Below the pieces are notes generated by a model. The model saw only the letters and a list, made by a program, of their open reading frames with translations. It had not been told where the DNA came from and did no database searches. A DNA stretch of 64,000 nucleotides, taken from Subsaximicrobium wynnwilliamsii. Its GTDB lineage: Bacteria; Bacteroidota; Bacteroidia; Flavobacteriales; Flavobacteriaceae. The DNA is taken from contig NZ_VORM01000019.1 of NCBI RefSeq assembly GCF_007997225.1, positions 1 through 64,000 on the forward strand, read 5' to 3'. Below, one piece after another: positions 1-9,000 of this stretch; within the stretch, counting starts at the first letter, position 1; each line of letters begins with the position of its first letter. The translations under genes were made by a program, and so were the position numbers.

Positions 1-171
1 GATGTTGGTGTTTTCCACCAACATCTTCTCGTTTTACGAAAACCTGACGCTTTTACTTCCCAATATTTGATTCACTTAAACTATTTGATAATTCAATTTC
101 CCATATCCCAACTGGCTTGATCGTAGATAGCAAAAAGACCTCACAGGTTTTGGAAACCTGTGAGGTCTGAT
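1..171. repeat. 170-bp direct repeat, copy 1 (continues off left edge)
   Basis: Nearly the same ~170-bp sequence occurs again at 705-875. It opens with a hairpin (GATGTTGGTG, loop TTTTC, CACCAACATC at 1-25) and ends with the 33-base palindrome at 136-168. The copies differ at scattered single positions. The left end may extend outside the window. No coding signal seen. Confidence 0.85.
136..168. repeat. 33-base perfect palindrome, copy 1
   Basis: AGACCTCACAGGTTT, spacer TGG, AAACCTGTGAGGTCT: a 15-bp stem. The same element is at 840-872 and, with spacer TGA, at 5228-5260. Being intergenic, symmetrical and recurrent, it looks like a dispersed REP-like element. It could act as a bidirectional terminator hairpin, but a T-run is not consistently present. 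Confidence 0.85.
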
Positions 172-511
172 GTAACTGATTTGCGCGGTTTTATGGTAAC
201 GGCAACCCGTTTTTAATCTGCGGGTATCCGCAAAATCTGTGTCATCTGTGTTCCAAAATATTGAACGCTGATAACGCTGATGTAACAGATTTGCGCGGTT
301 TTATGAGAGCGGCACTCCGTTTCAATCTGCGGGAATCAGCAAAATCTGTGTCATCTGTGTTCCAAAAAAAAATTGAACGCTGATGACGCTGATGTAACAG
401 ATCTGCGCAGTTTTATGATAACGGAAACCCGTTTCAATCTGCGGGTATCAGCAAAATCTGTGTCATCTGTGTTCCAAAAAAAATTGAACGCTGATGACGC
501 TGATGTAACAG
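168..511. repeat. ~111-bp tandem repeat, three units plus a partial fourth
   Basis: Units beginning TGATGTAAC start at 168, 278, 390 and 501 (spacings 110, 112, 111). Each contains a TTGCGCGGTTTTAT-like block, an AATCTGCGGG block and AAAATCTGTGTCATCTGTG. The fourth unit stops after about 10 bases. Small open frames crossing it on both strands follow the repeat and do not look like genes. Confidence 0.8.
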
Positions 512-704
512 GTCGTAGATTGTTGGTGGTAAGCCTAAAGAGCTGAAAAAATAGCATTGCCATCTGTTGGTAGACATGACACTTCAATAAAAATGGCAAT
601 ACCAATATTGTTATGTCTAACCGCCGCTGCTGTTGTTTTCCCCAACAGCTTCTTGTTTTATGGAAACTCGATAATTTACTTCAGACTATTTGATTCGCGA
701 CGCC
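512..704. other. intergenic DNA with no recognised gene
   Basis: Between the 111-bp repeat and the second long direct repeat. It contains scattered GTTGGTGG and CTGTTGGTAG fragments resembling damaged copies of the hairpin repeat. I see no coding region or RNA gene. Confidence 0.5.
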
Positions 705-875
705 GATGTTGGTGTTTTCCACCAACATCTTCTCGTTTTACGAAAACCTGACGCTTTTACTGCCCAATATTTGATTCACTTGAACTATTTAATCATTCAA
801 TTTCCCATTTCTTAATTGGCTTGATCGTAGATAACAAAAAGACCTCACAGGTTTTGGAAACCTGTGAGGTCTGAT
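705..875. repeat. 170-bp direct repeat, copy 2
   Basis: Second copy of the 1-171 repeat. It starts with the hairpin GATGTTGGTG-TTTTC-CACCAACATC at 705-729 and ends with the 33-base palindrome at 840-872. It lies about 90 bp past the stop codon of the minus-strand T9SS cargo gene. Confidence 0.85.
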
Positions 876-965
876 TTATTTTGGGCTTTAAACTGCAACG
901 GCTATTGAGTTCCAATGAGCAAGTGGGAAAAGCAATTTCCCAATATTTTTTGATATTCTCGCTGT

Positions 966-3900
966 TTAGTTCATCAATTTGGTCTTGACCACCAAGTCAT
1001 TATCCAAAGTAATCACGGCCAAATAAACGCCTCTTGCAAATTGGAAATTGGCATTGAATGCCCTGTTGTTTGTGTTGGGCTCATAAGTTGCAATCTGTTT
1101 TCCATTCAGATCATAAATTTGGATGCCTGAGATAGCTTGTGATGATCTTACTTGCAACTCACTGTTCTTGATAAACGCAAAAGTTTCCGAAGCGATATTT
1201 TCATTGACTGCAAGCGTCTCGCTTGGCGTATAACGCAGCACAAACCTATCGTTGACTGCCCCTGTAACTGCGGTAAAGCCATAAGGCGCCGCTCTAAGAT
1301 CATGAACCAGGTTGAGGTAGGTATCTTCCAAATAAATGGCTTGGGCTTGATCCACAAACACGTTGCCTTTTAGATTATCAATGGCGATTTTATAAATGCC
1401 GTTTTGTGGGACTGCAATACCTAGGGCAACCGTATCTTCTGTATCAAATGGTAACGGACGGCCTTGTATAACAATTCTCTGATCGGCGAGTTTGGTATAT
1501 AAACAAAAGTCGTTATTGCCCATGTGCGGCGCATCGTATAATATGTCTTTTCCATAAGTGGCCCCTTCAGCATATCCAATTACGGCGACAGTAGCCACAT
1601 TGGCCTCATTGGTTAGTGCCAACCAAAGCAATTGTTTTTCAGTATCGGCAGAAACCGAAGCTACCTCCTCGTTGGTTGTTCTATAAAAATCTGTGTTTTC
1701 GTAAGCTTCCTCAGATCCCTCTGCACCTTTATGACGCATCGCATTGTTGAATATCACATCATCATCATCGAGCGCTTTCACGAAAAACCCTTGACCTGAG
1801 GCGATATTTCCGTTGAAATTATCATCAGTTGATGTTAGACCATTGGTTACCTCATAATCGGCAGCATTATAATTATAACCGAAATTTTCGTAAAATGGAT
1901 TATTGTTTGCAGAAGCAGCAGAGGATTTGTGTGACCATAAGTATACACCTCCTTCAATTGCAGCATTATTCGGATTAGTATTTTCTTGAACAATGCCAAC
2001 ATTAGCAAGTAAAAATTTCTCTGCACTTATGGCTGATGGATAAGGATTGCCTATTAAATTCCAATGTTTATCGCCTTCGGTCATAGCTGAAGACCCAGTT
2101 TCAGAAGTAAGTTTAATAGGTATTGATATAGGCCCATTGGTTGGTATACCAGTAAAAATTGCCCTATCATTAGGAACTGAGCTAGAGCCAACGCGCTTTA
2201 TATAGCCCTTTCCTTGCGTCATAATACCCGAAGCGGACACCCAATTACCCACGGTAGAATTAGTATTCACAAGGGTCGGATTCCACAAATAGGTCGCGTT
2301 GCCAGGGATGGATCCAAGTGTACCGCCAACTACTGGAGAAGACCAATAGACGTAATCATTTGCAGCAAGATCATCAGCTATTCTTTTCACTATAATAGCA
2401 TCAGTGTTTTGATTGGATGTAACTGTTTTAGTTTGGATTAAACTTGCGCTGTCTTCTAGAGTGAATGTTCCGGCCGGGAGAGCTGATATTCCTGCAGCTA
2501 CATCTTCTGCAATTGCAGCACCAACGGTAAGCGAACCATAAAGTTTCAACGTTTTTTCTGGTGGAATAGTCACGCTTACTCCTGAGGCCACCTGACAATC
2601 ACAAGCTTCCAAATCAATATTCGCATCTAAAGCTAATAGATCATCATTGTAATCGGAAGCGAAAACTAATCCTCGTTCCTCGACAGCAACAGTGCCATAT
2701 GATGAGCTCCAACCACTACCATTCCAAGTATACGGTGTACCTCCTTGAGATAGAGTTACAGGTAAGATTATAGTCCCACCATCATTAGAAATCTTAACCT
2801 TGTAAGTAGCTAAGTCCTCGTCTATAACATCTTCAACCAGAAAAGAAGCATTTGTGTTAGCAGGTTCAGGTAAATTATACTTCAGCCATTCATATGATAG
2901 AATTTCATTTGGATCAGCTCCGGTAGCTGGCGTAGCAATTCCTCCACTCCCATTATCTACACCCGCGTTTACCTCAAATAAGACATCAGATGAACCATCA
3001 ATTTTACATACAAATCTTGAAAGCAATGGGTTTGCCACTGGTGATTTAATATCAAAGGTACCTGCATTGTATGCTAGAAAAGCCATATCTGCAGTTCCTC
3101 CCGCCAATAAATTTATATTAATAATATCTTCAATATACCCAGTACTAGAGGGATCATCGTTTATATCAAAATCTTCTAGTTTGAACGCAATCATTCTTAT
3201 GGGTCTATCTTCATTATCGTTACTCGTGAAACCCCTTTTATTCGGCTTTGTTGACACGATTGGTTGAGATCCAGGAAATCTAAAAAGATCCAATCGCCAT
3301 TCAGCTATTTTGGTACTATTGGACTCTGCAATCGATAATTTTATAGGCGTTCCAACGACATTGCCAAATTCATCCGCATAGAAATAAATATCCGTACCGC
3401 CCGCTTGAGCGATCTGAGTAATTAATAAATCTGGTTCGATATCATTAAAAGTTCCTTGCTTACCATTACCACTATAAAATTTTACACTGTTGTCTCTGTT
3501 AAAATTCGAAATGCCTGTGCCCAACTCTAAACCATTTATACCGTCAATGATGACATCAAAAATAGTAAGTCCTGCTATTTCAGTCAAAGTTGCGAGATCA
3601 TTATCCGTATCATCCTCATCAGACCCTACTTTCCCATCAATTAAATCTCCCGTCAATATGTAATGGCCTCCATTTGTTTTCCCCTCAACGCCATTGGTAG
3701 AATAGGCTTTAAATCGCGATAGAACATATCCATCAGGACCATTTTTATCTGCATCTTCTAAATTAGCGGTTAACTCTTCATCATCTACACCTGTTGAAAA
3801 AATGGGGCCATCATGCATTTTGAATCCTAATAGTTCGTGTTTGTCATTTGGCCATGTGTTTTTTATACTGGAGTTGTAATCGTCAGATCTCCAAAAATGA

Positions 3901-4340
3901 GTTCCGTCTCCGTCAAAATCCCAATTTGTATATATCTCTTCAACAAAGTAAGATTTTGAGTTTGTTAAGGACTCGGGTTTAGGTGCTATGTAATTGATAT
4001 TATTATCAGCTCCTGTGGCAAATGTAACAGCCCCACCATTAAAAGTAAGCGACTCTGTAATGTCAGCCCCATTATCTTCACTTATTTCAAAAGTCATTAC
4101 TTCAGGAGTCACTAGAGTTTGCTTGGTAATATCTATTCCTGTTAATCTAATATTATCTTTGGTAGTTGTTGTAAACCCACTACCAGTAATGGTAATTACA
4201 CTTTTTGTCGTAACACGGGTCGGGAAAATATCAGTAACCGTTTGCGCAGCAAGCGAAGCGCTAGCCAACAGAAACACTGCAAAAAAAGAAAAATAAAGCG
4301 GATTTAATTTTAGAAACCTTGGAGTAATTTTCACATTCAT
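966..4340 (-). CDS. T9SS type A sorting domain protein with N-terminal IPT/TIG domain (paralog 1)
   Basis: Predicted secreted or cell-surface protein of 1124 residues. A signal peptide (about residues 1-33, ending ASLAAQ) is followed by an IPT/TIG immunoglobulin-like domain (about 34-85, TDIFPTRVTTKSVITITGSG). The middle is a long beta-rich region with YWSSPV and NLIGNPYPSA motifs common in flavobacterial T9SS cargo. The C-terminal ~70 residues match the type A sorting signal (IQIYDLNGKQIATYE ... GVYLAVITLD), which directs export and anchoring by the T9SS. The protein at 5350-8628 is a full-length paralog, and the two C-termini are nearly identical. No catalytic motif is recognised; adhesin or matrix protein is the likely class, specific role unknown. 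The two genes also share an upstream element. Confidence 0.9.
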   Translation of the reverse strand: MNVKITPRFLKLNPLYFSFFAVFLLASASLAAQTVTDIFPTRVTTKSVITITGSGFTTTTKDNIRLTGIDITKQTLVTPEVMTFEISEDNGADITESLTFNGGAVTFATGADNNINYIAPKPESLTNSKSYFVEEIYTNWDFDGDGTHFWRSDDYNSSIKNTWPNDKHELLGFKMHDGPIFSTGVDDEELTANLEDADKNGPDGYVLSRFKAYSTNGVEGKTNGGHYILTGDLIDGKVGSDEDDTDNDLATLTEIAGLTIFDVIIDGINGLELGTGISNFNRDNSVKFYSGNGKQGTFNDIEPDLLITQIAQAGGTDIYFYADEFGNVVGTPIKLSIAESNSTKIAEWRLDLFRFPGSQPIVSTKPNKRGFTSNDNEDRPIRMIAFKLEDFDINDDPSSTGYIEDIININLLAGGTADMAFLAYNAGTFDIKSPVANPLLSRFVCKIDGSSDVLFEVNAGVDNGSGGIATPATGADPNEILSYEWLKYNLPEPANTNASFLVEDVIDEDLATYKVKISNDGGTIILPVTLSQGGTPYTWNGSGWSSSYGTVAVEERGLVFASDYNDDLLALDANIDLEACDCQVASGVSVTIPPEKTLKLYGSLTVGAAIAEDVAAGISALPAGTFTLEDSASLIQTKTVTSNQNTDAIIVKRIADDLAANDYVYWSSPVVGGTLGSIPGNATYLWNPTLVNTNSTVGNWVSASGIMTQGKGYIKRVGSSSVPNDRAIFTGIPTNGPISIPIKLTSETGSSAMTEGDKHWNLIGNPYPSAISAEKFLLANVGIVQENTNPNNAAIEGGVYLWSHKSSAASANNNPFYENFGYNYNAADYEVTNGLTSTDDNFNGNIASGQGFFVKALDDDDVIFNNAMRHKGAEGSEEAYENTDFYRTTNEEVASVSADTEKQLLWLALTNEANVATVAVIGYAEGATYGKDILYDAPHMGNNDFCLYTKLADQRIVIQGRPLPFDTEDTVALGIAVPQNGIYKIAIDNLKGNVFVDQAQAIYLEDTYLNLVHDLRAAPYGFTAVTGAVNDRFVLRYTPSETLAVNENIASETFAFIKNSELQVRSSQAISGIQIYDLNGKQIATYEPNTNNRAFNANFQFARGVYLAVITLDNDLVVKTKLMN

Positions 4341-4457
4341 AAGTACAAGTTATTCGGTTAATCGCCTTGCTTCGCGCTTTAGATTGCGTTAAGCTATTCA
4401 GCATGCAATAGTAAATTTGGACGAGTGCGCTGCAAAATAATCACTAAATTCCTACAT

Positions 4458-4510
4458 GAAAAAAATATTAGTCCATTGGTGGTTTATCATCGCTAAAATG
4501 CTTTTTTAAA
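4458..4510 (-). promoter_or_regulatory. conserved upstream element of T9SS paralog 1
   Basis: Read on the minus strand, TTTAAAAAAG, TTTAGCG, CACC, ATGGACTAATATTTTT occur in the same order here and at 8746-8796 upstream of the paralog. In both cases the element's near edge lies 118 bases from the ATG. A short imperfect hairpin follows near the start codon (CTTCGCGC/GCGTTAAG, about 4369-4392). Promoter plus structured leader is my inference. The rest of 4341-4790 holds no gene that I can see. Confidence 0.55.
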
Positions 4511-4789
4511 TGCTTGTGAGACAAAGGCTTGTTCCTGTAAATGTGAGCATGTACGGTTTTGAAACCTCAATCCTTTGTGCAAAAAACAACATCGTGTCGA
4601 TTTAAAATGGGACTGCGTCCGGACATGCCCGAAAAAACTGAAATGCCACTGTTGGTGCTTTTTCAACAGCCTTATATGTTACGAAAACTGTTGATGCCGC
4701 TTCCTAACAGTTGGTCCAATTGTCGTATTTGAAAGGATAGGGCTATTTGGTCTTTAGATTTCGGTCAAGAAGATTTTAACTGGATGGTT

Positions 4790-5201
4790 GGTGCAATACC
4801 CACAATGCCGTGAACGCTTAAACATCGTGCTAAGTTGTTGGTGGAAAACACCAACAAGGGCATAAATCCCGAATATCGTAAGCGCTTCAACATTGCGCTA
4901 GGTTGTTGGTGGAAAACACCAACAACGGCAAAATTCCTGAATAGTGGGACCGCTTCAACATTACACTAGGTTGTTGGTGGAAAACACCAACAAGGGCAAA
5001 ATCCCTGAATAGCGTGAACGCATAGACATTGCGATAGGTTGTTGGTGGAAAACACCAACAACGGCAAAATTCCTGAATAGTGGGAACGCTTCAACATCGC
5101 GCTAGGTTGTTGGTGGAGAACACCGACAACGGCAAAATCCCTGAATAGTGGGAACGCATAGACATTGCACTAAGTTGTTGGTGGAAAACACCAACAACGG
5201 C
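4790..5201. repeat. 68-bp tandem hairpin array, six units
   Basis: Hairpins TTGTTGGTG-GAAAA-CACCAACAA start at 4835, 4903, 4971, 5039, 5107 and 5175, exactly 68 bp apart. Between them lie near-identical spacers (CGGCAAAATTCCTGAATAG, GGGAACGC...). The unit at 5107 carries changes (GGAGAA loop, CACCGAC) that keep the stem through a wobble pair. It has the same core hairpin as the array at 11892-14328. The spacers are conserved, so this is not a CRISPR. A decayed relative may lie at 4660-4720. Confidence 0.9.
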
Positions 5202-5227
5202 AACGAACGTCGGCAATGCAATTAAAA

Positions 5228-5260
5228 AGACCTCACAGGTTTTGAAAACCTGTGAGGTCT
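5228..5260. repeat. 33-base palindrome, copy 3
   Basis: AGACCTCACAGGTTT, TGA, AAACCTGTGAGGTCT; the centre differs from copies 1 and 2 and allows a 16-bp stem around a single G. It lies about 90 bp beyond the stop codon of the second T9SS cargo gene, matching the placement of the 840-872 copy relative to the first. Confidence 0.85.
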
Positions 5261-5349
5261 AATGTGTTTTAAATTTTTTAAGATTCAATTGCAATCCAAA
5301 AAACCATTTGGGAGTACAAATCAACAAATGGACTTGAGTTCTATAGCTG

Positions 5350-8300
5350 CTAATTTATCAACTTCTTTTTGACCAGCAAATCAGTATCCAAAGTGATCAC
5401 GGCCAAATAAACGCCTCTTGCAAATTGGAAATTTGCATTGAATGCGCTGTTGTTTCCTTTGAGCTCATAAGTTGCAATCTGTTTTCCGTTGAGATCGTAA
5501 ATCTGGATGGATTCAATATTTTGGGATGATCTTACTTGCAACTCATTGTTCTTGATGAATGCAAAAGTTTCCGAAGCGATACTTTCATTGACCGCTAGGG
5601 TCTCATCTTGTGTGTAACGAAGTACAAACCTATCGTTGACTGCACCTGTAACCGCCGTAAATCCATAAGGTGTTGCTCTCAGGTCATGAACAAGGTTGAG
5701 GTAGGTGTCTTCCAGATATATCGCCTGGGCTTGATCTACAAACACGCTGCCTTGAAGGTTATCGATACCTATTTTGTAGATACCATTTTGTGGGATCTCA
5801 ATTCCTAGAGGTACAGTATCACTGGTTTCAAAGGGTAAGGGACGGCCTTGAATGCTCATTTTATCATTGGCGATCATGGAATAGATTGAAAAATCGTCAC
5901 TATTGGTTTGGGCGTCAAACATGCGATCTCTTGCGTAGGTTGCGTTTTCTGCATAACCTAAAAGCGTGCTTACCGCCACTGCATTGTCTGCAACCAAACT
6001 TAGCCAAATGAGTTGCTTTTCAGTGTTATCAGCTGTATTGTGTTCTGAATCTGTTCTGAAAAAATTGGTATTGTCATAACTATCTTCGTTGGTGTCATGA
6101 CGCAGCTCATTTTTGAAGGTCACATTCCCATCGGAAACGGCTCTGACAAAAAAGCCCTGACCGGCTGCAATGTTTCCATTGAATGTCTCTCCCGTTGGCG
6201 CTGAAGGTGTTTCGCCCAATTCATTAAAAGTCAAATATTGATCCCCATAATTATAGACGAAGTCTTGATAAAACGGACTATCTGCAGGGTTTGGAATGCT
6301 GCTGATAGCGGCATGGTGCGTCCAGAGATATATCGCGCCTTCTATACTGTTGTTTTCAGTTAGGTTTAAGAATTTTACAGCATTGATGGCCGACGGATAT
6401 GGATTACCAATCAAATTCCAATGTTGATCATCCGCAGCTGGCAGAGTTCCGTTGGACATTCTCACCACAGCAGTTACTGGACCATTATTAGGTATGCCAC
6501 TGAAGGTATTTGTAAAAGCAGTAGCAGTTCCTGCAGCAGGAGTTACCTTTTTTATGTAGCCTTTACCTGCAGCCATTATAAGACCAGAAGCAGATACCCA
6601 ATTTCCTGATGAGCCTTCTGGATTCCCTACGGTAGGATCCCACTCATAGGCTGAAGACCCAGGTATGCCATTGATATTGAAACCTGCAACGGGAGACGAC
6701 CAATACACATAATCATTTACGTGGAGATTATCGGCTAATCTTTGCACTCTAATAGAACCGCTGTTTTCATTTCCGATTAAGCTTAGGTCTTTTGTTTGAA
6801 TCAAACTGGCGTTATTTGCAAGTGTAAATTGCCCTGCTGGAATATAGGGATTTACTAAGGGCACAGCAAGGATTTCAGGTTCAACTGTAATAGTATTATA
6901 TAATTTAAGTGTTTGACCCATTGGAATCGTTACTGTTCTACCGGCAACAACCCGGCAATCACAGCCTTCTAAATTTGAGTTTTCACTATAATCTTCACTA
7001 AAAATCAAGTTTCTATCAGCATCTGAAACGTTCACGCCAGCTGCGGTTAGCGCTGCAGGAAGTACCCAGTTAGCGCCATCCCAAAAAGTAGGAGTACCTC
7101 CTTCTGCCAAAGTCACAGGCAAATCCACAGCACCAAAATCATTAAATATTCTCACTTTATAAGTGCCCAAAGAGCCTCCATTGATGGCAGCTAAGTTATA
7201 TGAATCTGAAGTTGCACCTGTGATAGCAGCAAAGTTTTTGTACCATTGATATTGAAGAGTTTCACCACTTGCGCCGGTCCCGCCTCCATCAATAGAGGCT
7301 GCAGCATTGAAGGTAATCCCGTCTGTATTGGGAACTTTACACACATTTCTAGAGACAGGGAATTGATCGACTTTCGGGGATTTTATATCGAAGGCAGCAC
7401 GATTATAAGCCATAAAGGCAAGATCTGCCGTACCTCCTGCCTGCATGTTGATGTTGTTGATTTTGCCAATATAGTTAGGACTAGTAATTGGAGTGGCCAC
7501 AATTTCAAATTCATCTAATTCTAAAGCTATCATTCTAAAAGGTCGATTTTCATTATTTCCAAAAGAAAGTTGGTTTGGCAAGGATTGATCGTAAGGCAAT
7601 GATAGATCCATACGATATAAATCTAAAAACCATTTATAAAGAATCGTGTTGGATTCTTCGGGGATTGACAAATTAATGGGTCTTCCCACAACATTACCTT
7701 CTATATCGGCGTAATAATATATGTCAGAGCCTCCTGCTTGAGCGATTTGAGTTAATAACAAGTCAGGAATCGCATCCCCTAATGCGCCTACTATCGCATT
7801 ACCACTAAAAAAACGAATATTAGCATTTCTATTGAAGTTAGTAATCCCTGTACCCAAATCCAAACCATTATCATTGGAGCCATCTATAATGACATCATAA
7901 ACCGTTGCTTTGACAAGATCATTTAAAATTCGTGAACCCAGAACACCATCAATCTTATCTGCCATTGCCAGAAAATTAGCACCATGAGGATTCCCTTTTA
8001 TCCCATTAGTGGAATAAGCCTTGAAAGTCTGTGGCGTAAATGGTATGCCTTTATCAGTCAATAACTGATCATCAACTCCAGTAGAATAGGTTGTACCGTT
8101 GTAAGTATAGGCCAATAAATCATGTCGGTCATTTGGCCAAGTGCTAGTAGTACCTGATGAATACCAAGATGATTTGTAATATCCATTTCCATTATAATCC
8201 CAATTGGTAAATACCTCTGTAATTCGCGTTACTGGATTAGTCCCTCCACTGGCTTGTAATGTTCTATCCGTAGGCCCAATGTATTCGATAAACACTTGAT

Positions 8301-8628
8301 TATCAGGACTAAAAAAGCCCGTATAAACCAATTGAGATCCAATCATCAGTGGTGTAGGTGCTACATCGCCAGTTGCACTTGTATTAGTGCGAGTTATTTC
8401 AAAAGTAAGTTGGGTGCCTCCATTGCTTGCTGTTTTAGAGCCAAAATCAATCTCAGAAAGTATGACATTTGTAGCATTAGTAAAACTCGTGCCACCAGTT
8501 ATGGTTACCTCCGTTTTGGTTGTAACTCTTCTAGGAAATACGCTACTAACAACAATTTGTGCAAAAAGACTAGTTGAGACTAAAAAAAGACCCAAACATA
8601 GCATGGGCTGTGTAATTTTTAACTTCAT
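5350..8628 (-). CDS. T9SS type A sorting domain protein with N-terminal IPT/TIG domain (paralog 2)
   Basis: Predicted secreted surface protein of 1092 residues, paralogous along its whole length to the protein at 966-4340. It has a signal peptide (about 1-23, ending SLFAQ), an IPT/TIG-like domain (about 24-75, SSVFPRRVTTKTEVTITGG), shared internal blocks (ITQIAQAGGSDIYYYAD-like, YWSSPVAG, NLIGNPYPSAI) and a T9SS type A C-terminal sorting domain (about 1020-1092, IQIYDLNGKQIATYE). The last ~120 residues are much closer to paralog 1 than the middle, suggesting gene conversion or constraint at the C-terminus. No enzyme active site is recognised. A tandem-duplicated pair separated by hairpin repeats suggests a variable surface-protein locus; function unknown. 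Confidence 0.9.
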   Translation of the reverse strand: MKLKITQPMLCLGLFLVSTSLFAQIVVSSVFPRRVTTKTEVTITGGTSFTNATNVILSEIDFGSKTASNGGTQLTFEITRTNTSATGDVAPTPLMIGSQLVYTGFFSPDNQVFIEYIGPTDRTLQASGGTNPVTRITEVFTNWDYNGNGYYKSSWYSSGTTSTWPNDRHDLLAYTYNGTTYSTGVDDQLLTDKGIPFTPQTFKAYSTNGIKGNPHGANFLAMADKIDGVLGSRILNDLVKATVYDVIIDGSNDNGLDLGTGITNFNRNANIRFFSGNAIVGALGDAIPDLLLTQIAQAGGSDIYYYADIEGNVVGRPINLSIPEESNTILYKWFLDLYRMDLSLPYDQSLPNQLSFGNNENRPFRMIALELDEFEIVATPITSPNYIGKINNINMQAGGTADLAFMAYNRAAFDIKSPKVDQFPVSRNVCKVPNTDGITFNAAASIDGGGTGASGETLQYQWYKNFAAITGATSDSYNLAAINGGSLGTYKVRIFNDFGAVDLPVTLAEGGTPTFWDGANWVLPAALTAAGVNVSDADRNLIFSEDYSENSNLEGCDCRVVAGRTVTIPMGQTLKLYNTITVEPEILAVPLVNPYIPAGQFTLANNASLIQTKDLSLIGNENSGSIRVQRLADNLHVNDYVYWSSPVAGFNINGIPGSSAYEWDPTVGNPEGSSGNWVSASGLIMAAGKGYIKKVTPAAGTATAFTNTFSGIPNNGPVTAVVRMSNGTLPAADDQHWNLIGNPYPSAINAVKFLNLTENNSIEGAIYLWTHHAAISSIPNPADSPFYQDFVYNYGDQYLTFNELGETPSAPTGETFNGNIAAGQGFFVRAVSDGNVTFKNELRHDTNEDSYDNTNFFRTDSEHNTADNTEKQLIWLSLVADNAVAVSTLLGYAENATYARDRMFDAQTNSDDFSIYSMIANDKMSIQGRPLPFETSDTVPLGIEIPQNGIYKIGIDNLQGSVFVDQAQAIYLEDTYLNLVHDLRATPYGFTAVTGAVNDRFVLRYTQDETLAVNESIASETFAFIKNNELQVRSSQNIESIQIYDLNGKQIATYELKGNNSAFNANFQFARGVYLAVITLDTDLLVKKKLIN

Positions 8629-8745
8629 AATTAAAGATTTTAAATTAATCCCATGGCCACGCGCAGTAAGCTGTACGTGGCTTGAAGTAAATTGATAGTA
8701 AATTTTGTGGAGCCTATCTAAGATGCAGAAAAAATAGCATCTTAA

Positions 8746-8796
8746 GAAAAATATTAGTCCATAGGTGGGGTATCAACGCTAAATCACTTTTTTAAA
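8746..8796 (-). promoter_or_regulatory. conserved upstream element of T9SS paralog 2
   Basis: Counterpart of 4458-4510. On the minus strand it reads TTTAAAAAAG, TTTAGCG, CCACCTATGGACTAATA. It again begins 118 bases upstream of the ATG. Between it and the start codon is a hairpin, GCCACG ... CGTGGC at about 8653-8678, where the other leader also has an imperfect hairpin. I see no gene in the rest of 8629-9000. Confidence 0.55.
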
Positions 8797-9000
8797 CCGC
8801 TGCTTATCAGTATTTTATTACAAATTACCCAAGCTATAATGCGATTTGCTGCTGTTTATCGAAATTAAGTTGTGATACCGCTCAGCTTAAGCTGAGATTA
8901 TAGGCTTGAATGTTGTAGGACAGGATCAAGTTTTACCATGATTCATTTTGGATTTGAGCCATTGCTTCGGTTTTATTGAATTGACAATCCAATTCAAAAT

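Noticed and set aside
351-751. Short open frames on both strands over the 111-bp repeats
   Set aside because: They follow repeat units and overlap each other on opposite strands; no homology recognised.
4790-5201. CRISPR-like look of the 68-bp array (regular repeats and gaps)
   Set aside because: The gaps are conserved between units instead of unique, the repeats are simple hairpins, and no cas gene is near.
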